Positions 8,854-17,612 of a stretch of 64,000 nucleotides of DNA are shown here, one piece after another (positions within the stretch are counted from its first letter, which is position 1; every line of letters begins with the position of its first letter). Made by a program: the position numbers and the translations under genes. The stretch comes from Sphingobacterium sp. GVS05A (GTDB lineage Bacteria > Bacteroidota > Bacteroidia > Sphingobacteriales > Sphingobacteriaceae): positions 186,001-250,000 of the forward strand of contig NZ_JAHXYR010000010.1 in assembly GCF_019969845.1 (NCBI RefSeq), written 5' to 3'. The notes below the pieces were generated by a model, which had not been told where the DNA came from, made no database searches, and saw only the letters and a list, made by a program, of their open reading frames with translations.

Positions 8854-9966
8854 CTATTCTTTTGGCAATGCCTTCAACTCGTCCCAATACATCCGCTGGG
8901 TCGGGAAAACCACCGGCTGTCCATTGGGATGTTCATGGGGCATTACAAGAATATTATTGATGGTTGCTGTTCTCCCAGCAGGAATCTCAAAGATCAATTC
9001 CTGCCATTCCCCGACATGTGCTTTCACATACCTTGCCCGTAACCAATCTTTATTCTGTTCGCCATCCGATTGGGTCTCCAGCTGTACATCTCCTTCCACA
9101 TCCTTCAATACCATGATAGAGAAACGGTTGTACTCTGCAGGGTTAATATTCACCTTATTGGCATTCCATAATGCGCCACCGTGCCAGCCAGCACCTGTTT
9201 CAGCGTCTCTGATAAAGGATGCACAGAAAGGTGTGGTATTGGCCCCTTTCGTCTTTGGATTAGCATAAGGTGAGTCTAACCCACTTACACCCAAACCATC
9301 AAAATGCGGTACAACAGTTTCACCATTATAAATTGTCAGTACCTGCTTTGGTTCCTCGCCGAGTATGGCCGTTACGATATATTGAAATGTTTGCCCCATA
9401 TAGGTAAGCGTATATTTTACCGGGGAACTCAGATTCACAAATCCGCCCAGTCCCGGTGCAATGCTCGCTCCCGATGTGAACTCGACAGATGGTGTGAGGC
9501 TTTTCAAGTCTGTTCCCAAGGGCAGATAAATTTTGATTTGCTTATTTTGCTGATCAATTAATCCTGATCGGTTTCCGATACGAAAAGCCGTTATTTCCGC
9601 CTTTATTTCTTTGACAGTAACCTGGTAAGTATTATACAAATTACCGTTATACACACGATAGGTGACTGGTGTCGTGGAAGAAAAGGAAAAATTTTGTACC
9701 AGACCCGAAGCCGGAGATACCCTAGCTTCACCCGGCAATTCAATTACAGGAGCAAGCGCTGATAGATCTGTTCCTGCTGGTACCAACACACTGATGCTGC
9801 CTTTCTGCTGATCTATCGTCCCTATGGCCGTACCAACTTTAAAAGACAAGATGTCCACGTCAGCATTTAGATCAAGAGCGCTTTCAACGTCCTGTTTACA
9901 AGCTGAAAACAACCCTATAAACAGAAGCATAAGCCCCAATCCGATGTTATATTTTAATGTTCTCAT
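8854..9966 (-). CDS. SusE-position surface glycan-binding lipoprotein (tandem DUF5018-like domains)
   Basis: The protein has 370 residues with a lipoprotein signal ending GLFSAC (Cys23). Two Ig-like repeats follow (about 37-122 and 128-206). Both contain an IDQQ motif and a GTDL-S-L-P/S pattern, characteristic of DUF5018-type domains in SusE-position proteins. The remaining part (about 215-370) looks like a beta-sandwich carbohydrate-binding module rich in Trp and Tyr. It lies 25 bp after SusD and before the GH32 lipoprotein. It is therefore likely to hold levan or another fructan at the cell surface. No catalytic motif is visible, and ligand specificity is inferred from the operon. Confidence 0.8.
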   Translation of the reverse strand: MRTLKYNIGLGLMLLFIGLFSACKQDVESALDLNADVDILSFKVGTAIGTIDQQKGSISVLVPAGTDLSALAPVIELPGEARVSPASGLVQNFSFSSTTPVTYRVYNGNLYNTYQVTVKEIKAEITAFRIGNRSGLIDQQNKQIKIYLPLGTDLKSLTPSVEFTSGASIAPGLGGFVNLSSPVKYTLTYMGQTFQYIVTAILGEEPKQVLTIYNGETVVPHFDGLGVSGLDSPYANPKTKGANTTPFCASFIRDAETGAGWHGGALWNANKVNINPAEYNRFSIMVLKDVEGDVQLETQSDGEQNKDWLRARYVKAHVGEWQELIFEIPAGRTATINNILVMPHEHPNGQPVVFPTQRMYWDELKALPKE

Positions 9967-9991
9967 TGGTATAAATTGGTTAGTATGTTAG

Positions 9992-11674
9992 TTAATATCC
10001 TGGATTCTGCTTGTATAGGTATTTGCTCAGTCTGATTTGTGCTTCCGGAATAGGCAAATATTCACTCTTATTCGCTGTAAAATGAGCTGCGGCATAATAA
10101 GAACGACGCGATTTCTCTGTTTCATAATAAGCATTCATGGTCTGCTCTGCGATTCCCCAGCGTACCAGGTCGAAGAAGCGTCCATTTTCCATGGCTAATT
10201 CCAGACGACGTTCCGCACGTAAAGCCTTCCGTGCATTTTCCTCATTCCATATAATGTTATCTCCATTTTTATAGGTTTCTACCAACATTTTATCCGTCGC
10301 ATAGCCCGTCATGGTGGCGCTATTTTTTGCACGAATACGCAACTGGTTGATCAGTGGTAAAGCTTCGGTGGGACGGTGCAATTCAATCAGCGCCTCAGCA
10401 CGCATCAATAGGACATCGGCAACACGCAGTACAATACGGTTTTTTGTATTTGCAAAGAATGGTGCCATTGGAACAAAACAATCGCAATCTGGATCGACAT
10501 TCTCCTTCAACGATGCATACACCGAATAGTCCGCAGGATTGCGGTTCCAGCTCTCCTCGTAAATGCGTTTGGTATTATATTTATAAGGTAATCCGGGAAT
10601 TGCCACAGTATGGAATAGTCTTGGGTCGTATTTTTCCGATGCATTGAAGCTATTCAATGTATTGTAATTATCAAGCGGTACCCCTTTTCCCGTTGTACGG
10701 AATACGTTCACCAAATTCTGGCTAGGTTTATTGAAATCACAACAGCCCAGACCCATCGGAACAGAGAGCAGATCCGAGAAATTTACACGGCCGAATTTCG
10801 TGCCATCATCTTTTGAAAATTGGATTGAAAACAATGCTTCTGTACCATTTTCATATTTCCCCGGCAAAAAGTTGAAGGCAAAATCCGTTTCAAGAGCATG
10901 GTTTGATGCAAGTACGATGTCTGCGTTCTGCAATACTTTTTCCAGATCTCCCGGATTGATTCCGGTTACCACATGGCGTTCCTCGTTATCCTGACGGTAG
11001 GCTTTGTACAGGTATGTTTTAGCAAGATAAGCTGCTGCCGCAATTCGATTTGCACGACCGACTTCCGTCTGTACAGCTGGCAAATGATCTACGGCATACT
11101 GAAAATCATCGACAATCTTTTGCCAGAGTGCATCATTGCTCAATGCTCTATTTGACACAGTCTCATAGCTATCTACCGGCACATTTTCATCAATGTAGGG
11201 TACATATTTAAAAAGCGTCTTGAGCATAAAATAGAAGTGCCCCCGTAGAAATTTCGCTTCGGCCAACTTCCCTTCCTTGCCCTCAAAATTGTTCATTTCC
11301 TGAATCGTTTTGATGGTGGTATTAGCCCGTGAAATAGCGACATAAAGCTGAAACCACAGTTTATCTACCTCAGCAAAATTGGTTGTGACATTATTGGAGA
11401 CCTCAAGAAAATGGAACGTCTGTATATCCTGCGGTCCCGATCCGCCTTTATATGCATCATCAGATCGTACTGTACCATAAGGCCATAAGCTAAAAGGCAC
11501 ATCATAATGATCATTGCCTAAAGCTGCATAAGTGGCTGTCAGTAATCTTTCTGGTTCCTTTACCTGGTCGGAGCTCAGTACGCCATTAGGTGTCTGATCC
11601 AAGAACTTGGTGCATCCGGACAGCAGCCCCGCAAACACCATCATTATCGCGATTTTATTGGTTATTTTTTTCAT
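9992..11674 (-). CDS. SusD/RagB-family nutrient-binding lipoprotein (fructan locus)
   Basis: The protein has 560 residues with lipobox LLSGC (Cys21) followed by FLDQTPNG, the usual start of mature SusD proteins. The helical SusD core is visible, including AEAKFLRGHFYFML (about 138-151) and the C-terminal RAERRLELAMENGRFFDLVRWG stretch, which starts near residue 489 and is diagnostic for RagB/SusD. It acts as the lid of the SusC channel and captures oligosaccharide at the outer surface. It lies 103 bp after SusC, with a small hairpin at the SusC 3' end that could adjust relative expression. The fructan assignment comes from the adjacent GH32, fructokinase and fructose-type sensor genes. Confidence 0.95.
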   Translation of the reverse strand: MKKITNKIAIMMVFAGLLSGCTKFLDQTPNGVLSSDQVKEPERLLTATYAALGNDHYDVPFSLWPYGTVRSDDAYKGGSGPQDIQTFHFLEVSNNVTTNFAEVDKLWFQLYVAISRANTTIKTIQEMNNFEGKEGKLAEAKFLRGHFYFMLKTLFKYVPYIDENVPVDSYETVSNRALSNDALWQKIVDDFQYAVDHLPAVQTEVGRANRIAAAAYLAKTYLYKAYRQDNEERHVVTGINPGDLEKVLQNADIVLASNHALETDFAFNFLPGKYENGTEALFSIQFSKDDGTKFGRVNFSDLLSVPMGLGCCDFNKPSQNLVNVFRTTGKGVPLDNYNTLNSFNASEKYDPRLFHTVAIPGLPYKYNTKRIYEESWNRNPADYSVYASLKENVDPDCDCFVPMAPFFANTKNRIVLRVADVLLMRAEALIELHRPTEALPLINQLRIRAKNSATMTGYATDKMLVETYKNGDNIIWNEENARKALRAERRLELAMENGRFFDLVRWGIAEQTMNAYYETEKSRRSYYAAAHFTANKSEYLPIPEAQIRLSKYLYKQNPGY

Positions 11675-11759
11675 TGGAATTCTGTTTTTTTATATTCCAT
11701 ATTTCCATGGATTTATTGTTTTGGTCCCTCGTCTCCTCCATTCCCCTCTCATCCACTAA

Positions 11760-11786
11760 GGCTTTTGGTTCTCTCTTCTAAAAGCC
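11760..11786 (-). promoter_or_regulatory. Small hairpin at the SusC 3' end
   Basis: GGCTTTT (11760-11766) pairs perfectly with AAAAGCC (11780-11786) and overlaps the SusC stop codon. No T-run follows on the minus strand, so it is more likely an mRNA-stability or partial-attenuation structure between SusC and SusD than a full terminator. Confidence 0.4.
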
Positions 11787-14700
11787 AATATTTACCCCCG
11801 CTGTCCATGTCGTCGGGATCGGATACCCCCAACCTACATTCTCGGGATCTACGCCTGTGAAGTTCTTCGATTTAACTGTAAACAGGTTCTGACCAGTAAC
11901 ATACACACGTAGGCGGCTCATCCGCAAACGAGAAGCTGTTGCCGTTGGTAAGGTATAGCCAAGCGACAGGTTTCGGAGTTTCATATAGGATCCGTTTTCG
12001 ATAAAGTAATTGGAAAGACGCCCCTCATCATTATTGTTTGTTGTCTGCAAAGCCGGAATTGTGGATGTCGGATTCTGTGGAGTCCAGGCATTAAGTAACC
12101 GTACACCTTTATTGGAATTCACATCATCGACACTCCAGAAATCAGTCTGTTTTTTCAACCAGTTTTCAACGTCTATGCCCTGCACCCCTTGAAAATAGGC
12201 GGACAGATCAAATCCTTTATACTTCAATGCAATATTCAAGCTATAGGAAAAATCGGGATGCGGGTTGCCGATCCAGGTGCGGTCCATATCTGTGATCTGC
12301 TGATCAGCACCATAGACATTAAGATAACGCAAACGGCCAATTCCTTTACCGGTCTGGTTGACATGATCATCCACCTCCTTTTGATTCTGAAAGATGCCAT
12401 CCGTTACGTAACCGTAAAATGAACCCAATGGCCGACCGATAATATTATCGCCCTGACGACCACCATAGGAGTTTTCCACGGCTTCGGGCAAATGGGTCAC
12501 CTTATTTTTATACGACGAAAGGACTGCGGTCACATCATAATCCAGACCAAAGGAAGTCTTATTGCGGTAGCCTGCCGTAATATCCAAACCTTTATTTTCC
12601 ATCGAAGCACCATTAGCCCAGCGATAGCCGCCTTCACCGACGACACCGATGTAAGCAGGATTGATCAGCATATCTTTTGTCGCTTTAATGTACCAGTCGA
12701 CTGATCCGTAGAGACTCTGGCCAAATAGCGTGAAGTCCAAGCCGATGTTGGTCTGTGTCGTTGTTTCCCATTTTAGATCATTATTTTCAGTCTGGATTTT
12801 TCGGTACCCGGAAGGGAGAGTCCCTGTTCCGGTACCTGAAAGATCATAAGCGGTACCATCGACAATATTCCAGGTGGGATCCCCCACCCCATATTCAGGT
12901 ACAAAGAGCCCATAGGTCGCCAAGTTGCCAATTCCCTGATTACCGGTCTGCCCCCAACCTGCACGCAATTTAAGATCAGAGATAAAGTCTTTGGTACCGG
13001 CCATAAAATCTTCGGATGAAATCCGCCATCCTGCCGTTACAGCCGGAAAGGTTGCAAAGCGATTGTTTTTCCCAAAACGCGAAGAACCATCATGTCTCAC
13101 GGTGAAAGAGGCCAGGTAGCGTTCATCGTAGGAGTAGTTAGCCTTTCCAAAATAAGAAAGAAGTGAAAATCCTGTGGAGCCACCACCCACAGCAGCCGTC
13201 CCTGTACTTACACCGGGCCACATATATTCTGGTGTTTCAATGGCAAAAGCGCCATCCCCTGCTGTATATGCGTTAAAATTGATATCGTTCTGACGATTCA
13301 TTTCTATACCAGCCAGTAGATCTATGGTATGTTTGTCAATCTCTTTTCTATACGTCGCTGTATTCGACCAAGTCCACTTTAACCCTTGAGTCTGTTCCAT
13401 ATTAACAGCGCTTCTGTTGCTGCTCATAAAACCCGAACGATAGGAAACTTCAAGGTTGCGTTTGTAGAAATTACTATAATCAATACCGTAACTTGTACGC
13501 AGGTGCAAGTCTTTGATCAGCTGCAAATCGGCGTAAGCATTTCCGAATAGGCGCCAGTAATTGTATTTATTACTCCTGTTATCATGCAACAAGCGCATCG
13601 GGTTATGACGGTCATTCATCCCCAGGGCAGGACCACCCCAGCCTATTCCGTCTACGGTATGTACAGGTATGACCGGCAATGCCTTCAAGGATAGATCAAG
13701 CACATCACCAGGCACCTGCACCTCCCCGGTGTTGTTCACTGTAAAATTCTCGCCGACAACCAACTTACCGTCAAACAGTTTATAATCGGCATTCATCCGG
13801 GCTGATATACGTTGGAAATCCGTATACCGAAGTGTTCCACTGTTATGCAGATAACCTACGGAAAAATAAGAACTTGACTTTTCTGTCGCCGAACTCAAGG
13901 TTGCATTGTACGATTGAAGCAAGCCCGGTTTGGAAACTTCATTGAACCAATCGGTATCTGCGGCATACATCGTACGCTCGCGATCGATATATTTGGATAC
14001 AAATACAGTGTTGAGCTGCGGCAAGCCATTGGCATCGTTGTTCCACTCAAATTGATAGCCGATATTATTGCTGTTCGGATTACCGCCGCTATTGATCGTT
14101 GCCCGCCACAGCGCCTGACCATACTGCTGTGCATTGAGCACCTTCATGCGATTATTAAAATGTGTACTGGTCACATAAGCGTCTACAGTAAGCTTTGGCG
14201 CTCCGAGTTTTCCTCTTTTTGTTGTGATCACGATAACACCATTTGCAGCACGTGAGCCGTAGATACTTGCCGAGGAGGCGTCTTTTAATACCTGAATGCT
14301 CTCGATATCGTTGGAATTGAGCTCATGCATCCCACCTTGTGTCGGTATACCATCGATAACATAGAGTGGATCTTGGCTGCTGTTGATCGAGCTGATACCA
14401 CGCATCCGTACAGTGGCTGCGCCACTTGGGCTACCATCAGAAGTTACTGTCATACCCGCTACGCGCCCCTGAAGCGCCTTCATGGGATTATTTTCAGGGG
14501 CTTTCATCATTTCGGTCACATTGACGACGCTCACAGCGCCGGTCAGATCCTTCTTGCGCTCTCGCTGATAGCCGGTGACAACTACCTCATCGAGTCCTTT
14601 TTCGGTACTGACCAACCGGATATCCAAAAATTTCTTGTCCCCCAATAGTATTGTCTGGGATTCGTAGCCAACATAGGTTATTTCCAATGTACCGCTGTTG

Positions 14701-14903
14701 CCCGATAGCTGGAGTACAAATTCCCCTTTTTCATTTGTCTTTGTTGCCTGTCCGGTTCCCTTGACCACTAATGACGCTCCGATGATGGGAGCGGCTGTTC
14801 CGCTGTCCGCAATCCGCCCCCGGATTTCTGTCTGCTGCGCAAAAGCAACAGCTGAAAAGAGAGCCAAAGACGGAAGCAACATAGCTTGCTGTCTTGTAAA
14901 CAT
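11778..14903 (-). CDS. SusC/RagA-family TonB-dependent transporter (fructan locus)
   Basis: The protein has 1041 residues, typical for SusC, with a signal peptide ending AFA-Q (about residue 22). An N-terminal carboxypeptidase-regulatory-like beta-sandwich (about 25-100) carries the usual G-SLVVKGT and YVGYESQ patterns. The TonB-box region GLDEVVVTGYQ (about 103-113), plug domain (LKDASSASIYGSRAANGVI) and a 22-strand-type barrel ending in NIGF complete it. There is no extra N-terminal signalling domain, so it is not an anti-sigma-linked transducer; regulation is expected through the divergent hybrid sensor. It imports fructo-oligosaccharides across the outer membrane together with the SusD encoded next. 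It begins 86 bp after the fructokinase stop. Confidence 0.96.
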   Translation of the reverse strand: MFTRQQAMLLPSLALFSAVAFAQQTEIRGRIADSGTAAPIIGASLVVKGTGQATKTNEKGEFVLQLSGNSGTLEITYVGYESQTILLGDKKFLDIRLVSTEKGLDEVVVTGYQRERKKDLTGAVSVVNVTEMMKAPENNPMKALQGRVAGMTVTSDGSPSGAATVRMRGISSINSSQDPLYVIDGIPTQGGMHELNSNDIESIQVLKDASSASIYGSRAANGVIVITTKRGKLGAPKLTVDAYVTSTHFNNRMKVLNAQQYGQALWRATINSGGNPNSNNIGYQFEWNNDANGLPQLNTVFVSKYIDRERTMYAADTDWFNEVSKPGLLQSYNATLSSATEKSSSYFSVGYLHNSGTLRYTDFQRISARMNADYKLFDGKLVVGENFTVNNTGEVQVPGDVLDLSLKALPVIPVHTVDGIGWGGPALGMNDRHNPMRLLHDNRSNKYNYWRLFGNAYADLQLIKDLHLRTSYGIDYSNFYKRNLEVSYRSGFMSSNRSAVNMEQTQGLKWTWSNTATYRKEIDKHTIDLLAGIEMNRQNDINFNAYTAGDGAFAIETPEYMWPGVSTGTAAVGGGSTGFSLLSYFGKANYSYDERYLASFTVRHDGSSRFGKNNRFATFPAVTAGWRISSEDFMAGTKDFISDLKLRAGWGQTGNQGIGNLATYGLFVPEYGVGDPTWNIVDGTAYDLSGTGTGTLPSGYRKIQTENNDLKWETTTQTNIGLDFTLFGQSLYGSVDWYIKATKDMLINPAYIGVVGEGGYRWANGASMENKGLDITAGYRNKTSFGLDYDVTAVLSSYKNKVTHLPEAVENSYGGRQGDNIIGRPLGSFYGYVTDGIFQNQKEVDDHVNQTGKGIGRLRYLNVYGADQQITDMDRTWIGNPHPDFSYSLNIALKYKGFDLSAYFQGVQGIDVENWLKKQTDFWSVDDVNSNKGVRLLNAWTPQNPTSTIPALQTTNNNDEGRLSNYFIENGSYMKLRNLSLGYTLPTATASRLRMSRLRVYVTGQNLFTVKSKNFTGVDPENVGWGYPIPTTWTAGVNIGF

Positions 14904-14989
14904 AATTGGTTATTATAAGTAGATTATTAATTTGATTATTTTTCCTCTTTTTGCCTTTACCGCATTTTCCCTTTTTGCAGTACAGGCAG

Positions 14990-15955
14990 CTATAGCTTCA
15001 TCTTCTGTTCGCTATCACGGAAGATGGGATTCAGCCAGTGAAAGCGGTTGATATCCTCTGCATTATAAGCAGGACATGCTCCGCTACTCTGTGTCACAAA
15101 ACCACTTAACGTAGCCGCAAATTCAAGCACTTCTTCCAAGGCGATTCCTTCGGCCATCTGAAACCGTTTGGTCAAAAAAGCAGCTAAAAACGAATCGCCA
15201 CTCCCGATGGTATCTTCCACATGTACTTTCAATGCAGGAAAATGATAACTGATATTTGCTTTTTTATGATGGTATACTGCTCCAGCCGCGCCGTAAGTAA
15301 CAATAGCTTCCTGAATAGAGAAACAATCTAACAGTAGATCTACCCGCTGCTGATCGGTATACGTTGTAGCTGCCCCACTCCATTCAGCGATAATATGCAG
15401 TTCCTCCGCGTTCATCTTAACGAGATCCGCGTAGTGTAATAGTTCATGCACACGATGAGGATCGAAAAAAGGAGCACGCAAATTGACATCCATTATCCTG
15501 AAGGAAGCCTCCTTTAATAAGGTCAACAGGCTTTCAAAACTCACGTCATCGCGACAGGCCAAACTGCCATACACCAAAAAGTCAGCTTTGGAAACAGCTT
15601 CCAATACAGCCGGTTCCGCTGTAATTCTGTCCCAAGCAACAGGATATACAATATCGTATTGTACATTACGATCTGCATCAATTGTCACTTCAACTGTAGA
15701 GGTCGGCAAGCTGTCATCGTACTGAAAGAAGGCCGTCGGAATCCCCAGCTGTTCACATATAGTAAGCAGTTCATATCCATTTTCATCCCTTCCGATACGT
15801 GTAAGCATTTGTGCAACAACACCTAGCTTATTGAGATGATAAGCAACATTTAGCGGAGCACCGCCCAGTTTTTTTCCGGTCGGCAGATTATCCCAAAGAA
15901 CTTCTCCGAAACAAACTCCTTGTATTGATTTATTCAGGTTTTTCATTGTCATCAT
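14990..15955 (-). CDS. Fructokinase, PfkB/ribokinase family
   Basis: The protein has 321 residues. The N-terminal substrate motif GGAPLNVAYHLNKLG lies about residues 31-45, and the C-terminal DTIGSGDSFLAAFL signature (catalytic Asp near 252) identifies the PfkB family. Within that family, FGEVLWDNLPTGKKLGGAPL resembles fructokinases rather than ribokinase or adenosine kinase. It phosphorylates fructose released by the GH32 enzymes, in the cytoplasm, using ATP. Three in-frame ATGs occur within the first four codons (15955, 15952, 15946), so the exact start is uncertain by up to three residues. It follows the sugar transporter by 42 bp and precedes SusC by 86 bp, as part of one leftward operon. 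Confidence 0.92.
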   Translation of the reverse strand: MMTMKNLNKSIQGVCFGEVLWDNLPTGKKLGGAPLNVAYHLNKLGVVAQMLTRIGRDENGYELLTICEQLGIPTAFFQYDDSLPTSTVEVTIDADRNVQYDIVYPVAWDRITAEPAVLEAVSKADFLVYGSLACRDDVSFESLLTLLKEASFRIMDVNLRAPFFDPHRVHELLHYADLVKMNAEELHIIAEWSGAATTYTDQQRVDLLLDCFSIQEAIVTYGAAGAVYHHKKANISYHFPALKVHVEDTIGSGDSFLAAFLTKRFQMAEGIALEEVLEFAATLSGFVTQSSGACPAYNAEDINRFHWLNPIFRDSEQKMKL

Positions 15956-15997
15956 TATTTGTACGCATAAGCGATTGGATCAATAATAGCGCGATAC

Positions 15998-17320
15998 TTA
16001 ATGTAGATTGATGGTCTGCCCCATATCTTCCAGCGACCGTCCTTTTGTTTCGGGCATAAATTTCAGCACATAAACAAGCTGCAATACCATAAATAGCGCA
16101 AAAGTCAGGAAGGTACCCCCACCACCGAGCACCTCTGTCAGCGCCGGAAAACAAAATGTAATAATCGCAGCCATTACCCAATGGGTCAAGCTGCCAAATG
16201 TCTGGCCTTTGGCACGCACATCATTCGGAAAAATTTCGGAAATAAACACCCAGATCACAGCTCCCTGAGAGAAGGCAAAGAAGGCAATAAAACTCATCAG
16301 GTAGATTGTAATAGCAAATCCTGTTGTTTGCCCCGTATAGAAAGCCTGCGATACCAGTGCGAGTGATATGATCAATCCGATAGAACCCACCAGCATCAGT
16401 TTTTTGCGACCTACCTTATCTATAAAATTGATAGCCACTAAGGTGAAAATAAAGTTGATCACTCCGATCCCTACCGTGGAAAGTAAGGAACTTTGGGAAC
16501 CGAGGCCTGCCATTTCAAAGACACGCGGTGCATAATAGATAATCGCATTGATACCCGAGAGCTGATTGAACAGCGCAAAACAGAAGGCCAATAAAATTGG
16601 TCTAGCGTTTTCCCGTATAAATAATTTGCCTTCACCTGCCATTACATCTTTCGATGCCTGAATTTTCTCGATCTCAAGCTCATAGCCCTCAGAATTGATT
16701 CGCTGCATGATTTTTGTTGCTTCAGGTAGGTTGTTCTTATGCAATAACAGCCATCTGGGACTTTCGGGAATAAAGAAAATCAGCACAAAAAACAGCAACG
16801 ACGGAAAACACTGCACACCCAACATCCAGCGCCAGGATTCTTCCCCTACCTGTCCGATAAAATAGTTTGATAAATAAGCAATCAAAATACCCAGCACCAC
16901 ATTGAATTGGAAGAGACCTACCAGCTTGCCCCGGGAAGCTGCGGGTGAAATTTCGGAAATATAAATAGGTGCCGTTACCGAAGAAACACCGACACCAATA
17001 CCGCCCAAAAAACGGAATAAAATAAAAATTGTCCAGTCATTGGCAAGCGCACTTCCGATCGCTGAAATAAAATATAATGCTGCTACGACAAATAATGTAT
17101 TTTTCCGGCCGAGCTTGTCCGAAGGCAAAGCGCCCAATGCCGCACCGACTACCGTACCTATTAACGCGATGGCCATCGTAAGCCCATGCTGAAACTCACT
17201 CAAATGCCAATGCTCCTGTACTGCCTTTTCAGCTCCTGAAATAACAGCTGTATCAAAGCCAAATAAAAATCCGCCTAATGCCACTACAAAAGACCAAGCT
17301 AATACCGTGTTTTTGTTCAT
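15998..17320 (-). CDS. MFS sugar porter (probable fructose transporter)
   Basis: The protein has 440 residues with about 12 membrane segments. Sugar-porter (SP) family signatures are present: GFLFGFDTAVISGA (about 17-30), DKLGRK-type loop 2-3 motif, PESPRWLL in the middle loop and PETKGRSLEDM at the C-terminus. It imports a monosaccharide across the inner membrane by proton symport or facilitation. Placement before a fructokinase and opposite a fructose-type sensor makes fructose the likely substrate, like BT1758 in B. thetaiotaomicron. It is the first gene of the seven-gene leftward operon, and its promoter must lie in the 292-bp spacer shared with the sensor gene. Confidence 0.92.
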   Translation of the reverse strand: MNKNTVLAWSFVVALGGFLFGFDTAVISGAEKAVQEHWHLSEFQHGLTMAIALIGTVVGAALGALPSDKLGRKNTLFVVAALYFISAIGSALANDWTIFILFRFLGGIGVGVSSVTAPIYISEISPAASRGKLVGLFQFNVVLGILIAYLSNYFIGQVGEESWRWMLGVQCFPSLLFFVLIFFIPESPRWLLLHKNNLPEATKIMQRINSEGYELEIEKIQASKDVMAGEGKLFIRENARPILLAFCFALFNQLSGINAIIYYAPRVFEMAGLGSQSSLLSTVGIGVINFIFTLVAINFIDKVGRKKLMLVGSIGLIISLALVSQAFYTGQTTGFAITIYLMSFIAFFAFSQGAVIWVFISEIFPNDVRAKGQTFGSLTHWVMAAIITFCFPALTEVLGGGGTFLTFALFMVLQLVYVLKFMPETKGRSLEDMGQTINLH

Positions 17321-17344
17321 CTTATCATCTATAATTGATTAACC

Positions 17345-17352
17345 CAAATTTA
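17345..17352 (-). promoter_or_regulatory. Candidate Bacteroidota -7 box (TAAATTTG)
   Basis: On the minus strand this matches the TAnnTTTG consensus exactly and lies 24 bp before the transporter start codon. No TTG is found at the expected -33 distance, which would fit a promoter that needs an activator such as the hybrid sensor. Confidence 0.4.
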
Positions 17353-17528
17353 ACCCTAGCTTCACGGTTACTTAAATTTGAAGACAGCAAAAACATTTAT
17401 TTATGTAACATTTTCAAAAACAACACAAAACACTACATATCAACAAATTATACTAATTCATGATTTTTAAACTTTCAGTTTTTAGACATATCTTATAGAA
17501 AATGATACATATTTCAGCCATCTCTTTT

Positions 17529-17547
17529 TAGTGTATGGAATACACTA
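17529..17547. promoter_or_regulatory. Perfect 8-bp inverted repeat, candidate operator
   Basis: TAGTGTAT and ATACACTA are exact inverted copies around a GGA spacer, 66 bp before the sensor start codon. The symmetry and spacing look like a protein-binding site. It may serve autoregulation of the sensor or an independent repressor. Confidence 0.45.
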
Positions 17548-17612
17548 ACCTTGGGCTTATTATCTAAAAAAACTGAAATGATGTATATTCGGATAGTAAA
17601 GGGGAAATAAAC

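Larger units (their letters stand above)
17321..17612. promoter_or_regulatory. Divergent regulatory spacer of the levan locus
   Basis: This 292-bp AT-rich spacer separates the leftward operon from the rightward sensor gene. Besides the two elements listed separately, it contains a long-range inverted repeat: TTTCAGTTTTTAGA at 17473-17486 and TCTAAAAAAACTGAAA at 17563-17578 are complementary apart from two extra A residues. It also has two TAAATTTG boxes facing each other (17345-17352 on the minus strand, 17373-17380 on the plus strand). The AraC-type domain of the sensor is expected to bind here; which repeat it uses cannot be told from the sequence. Confidence 0.5.
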
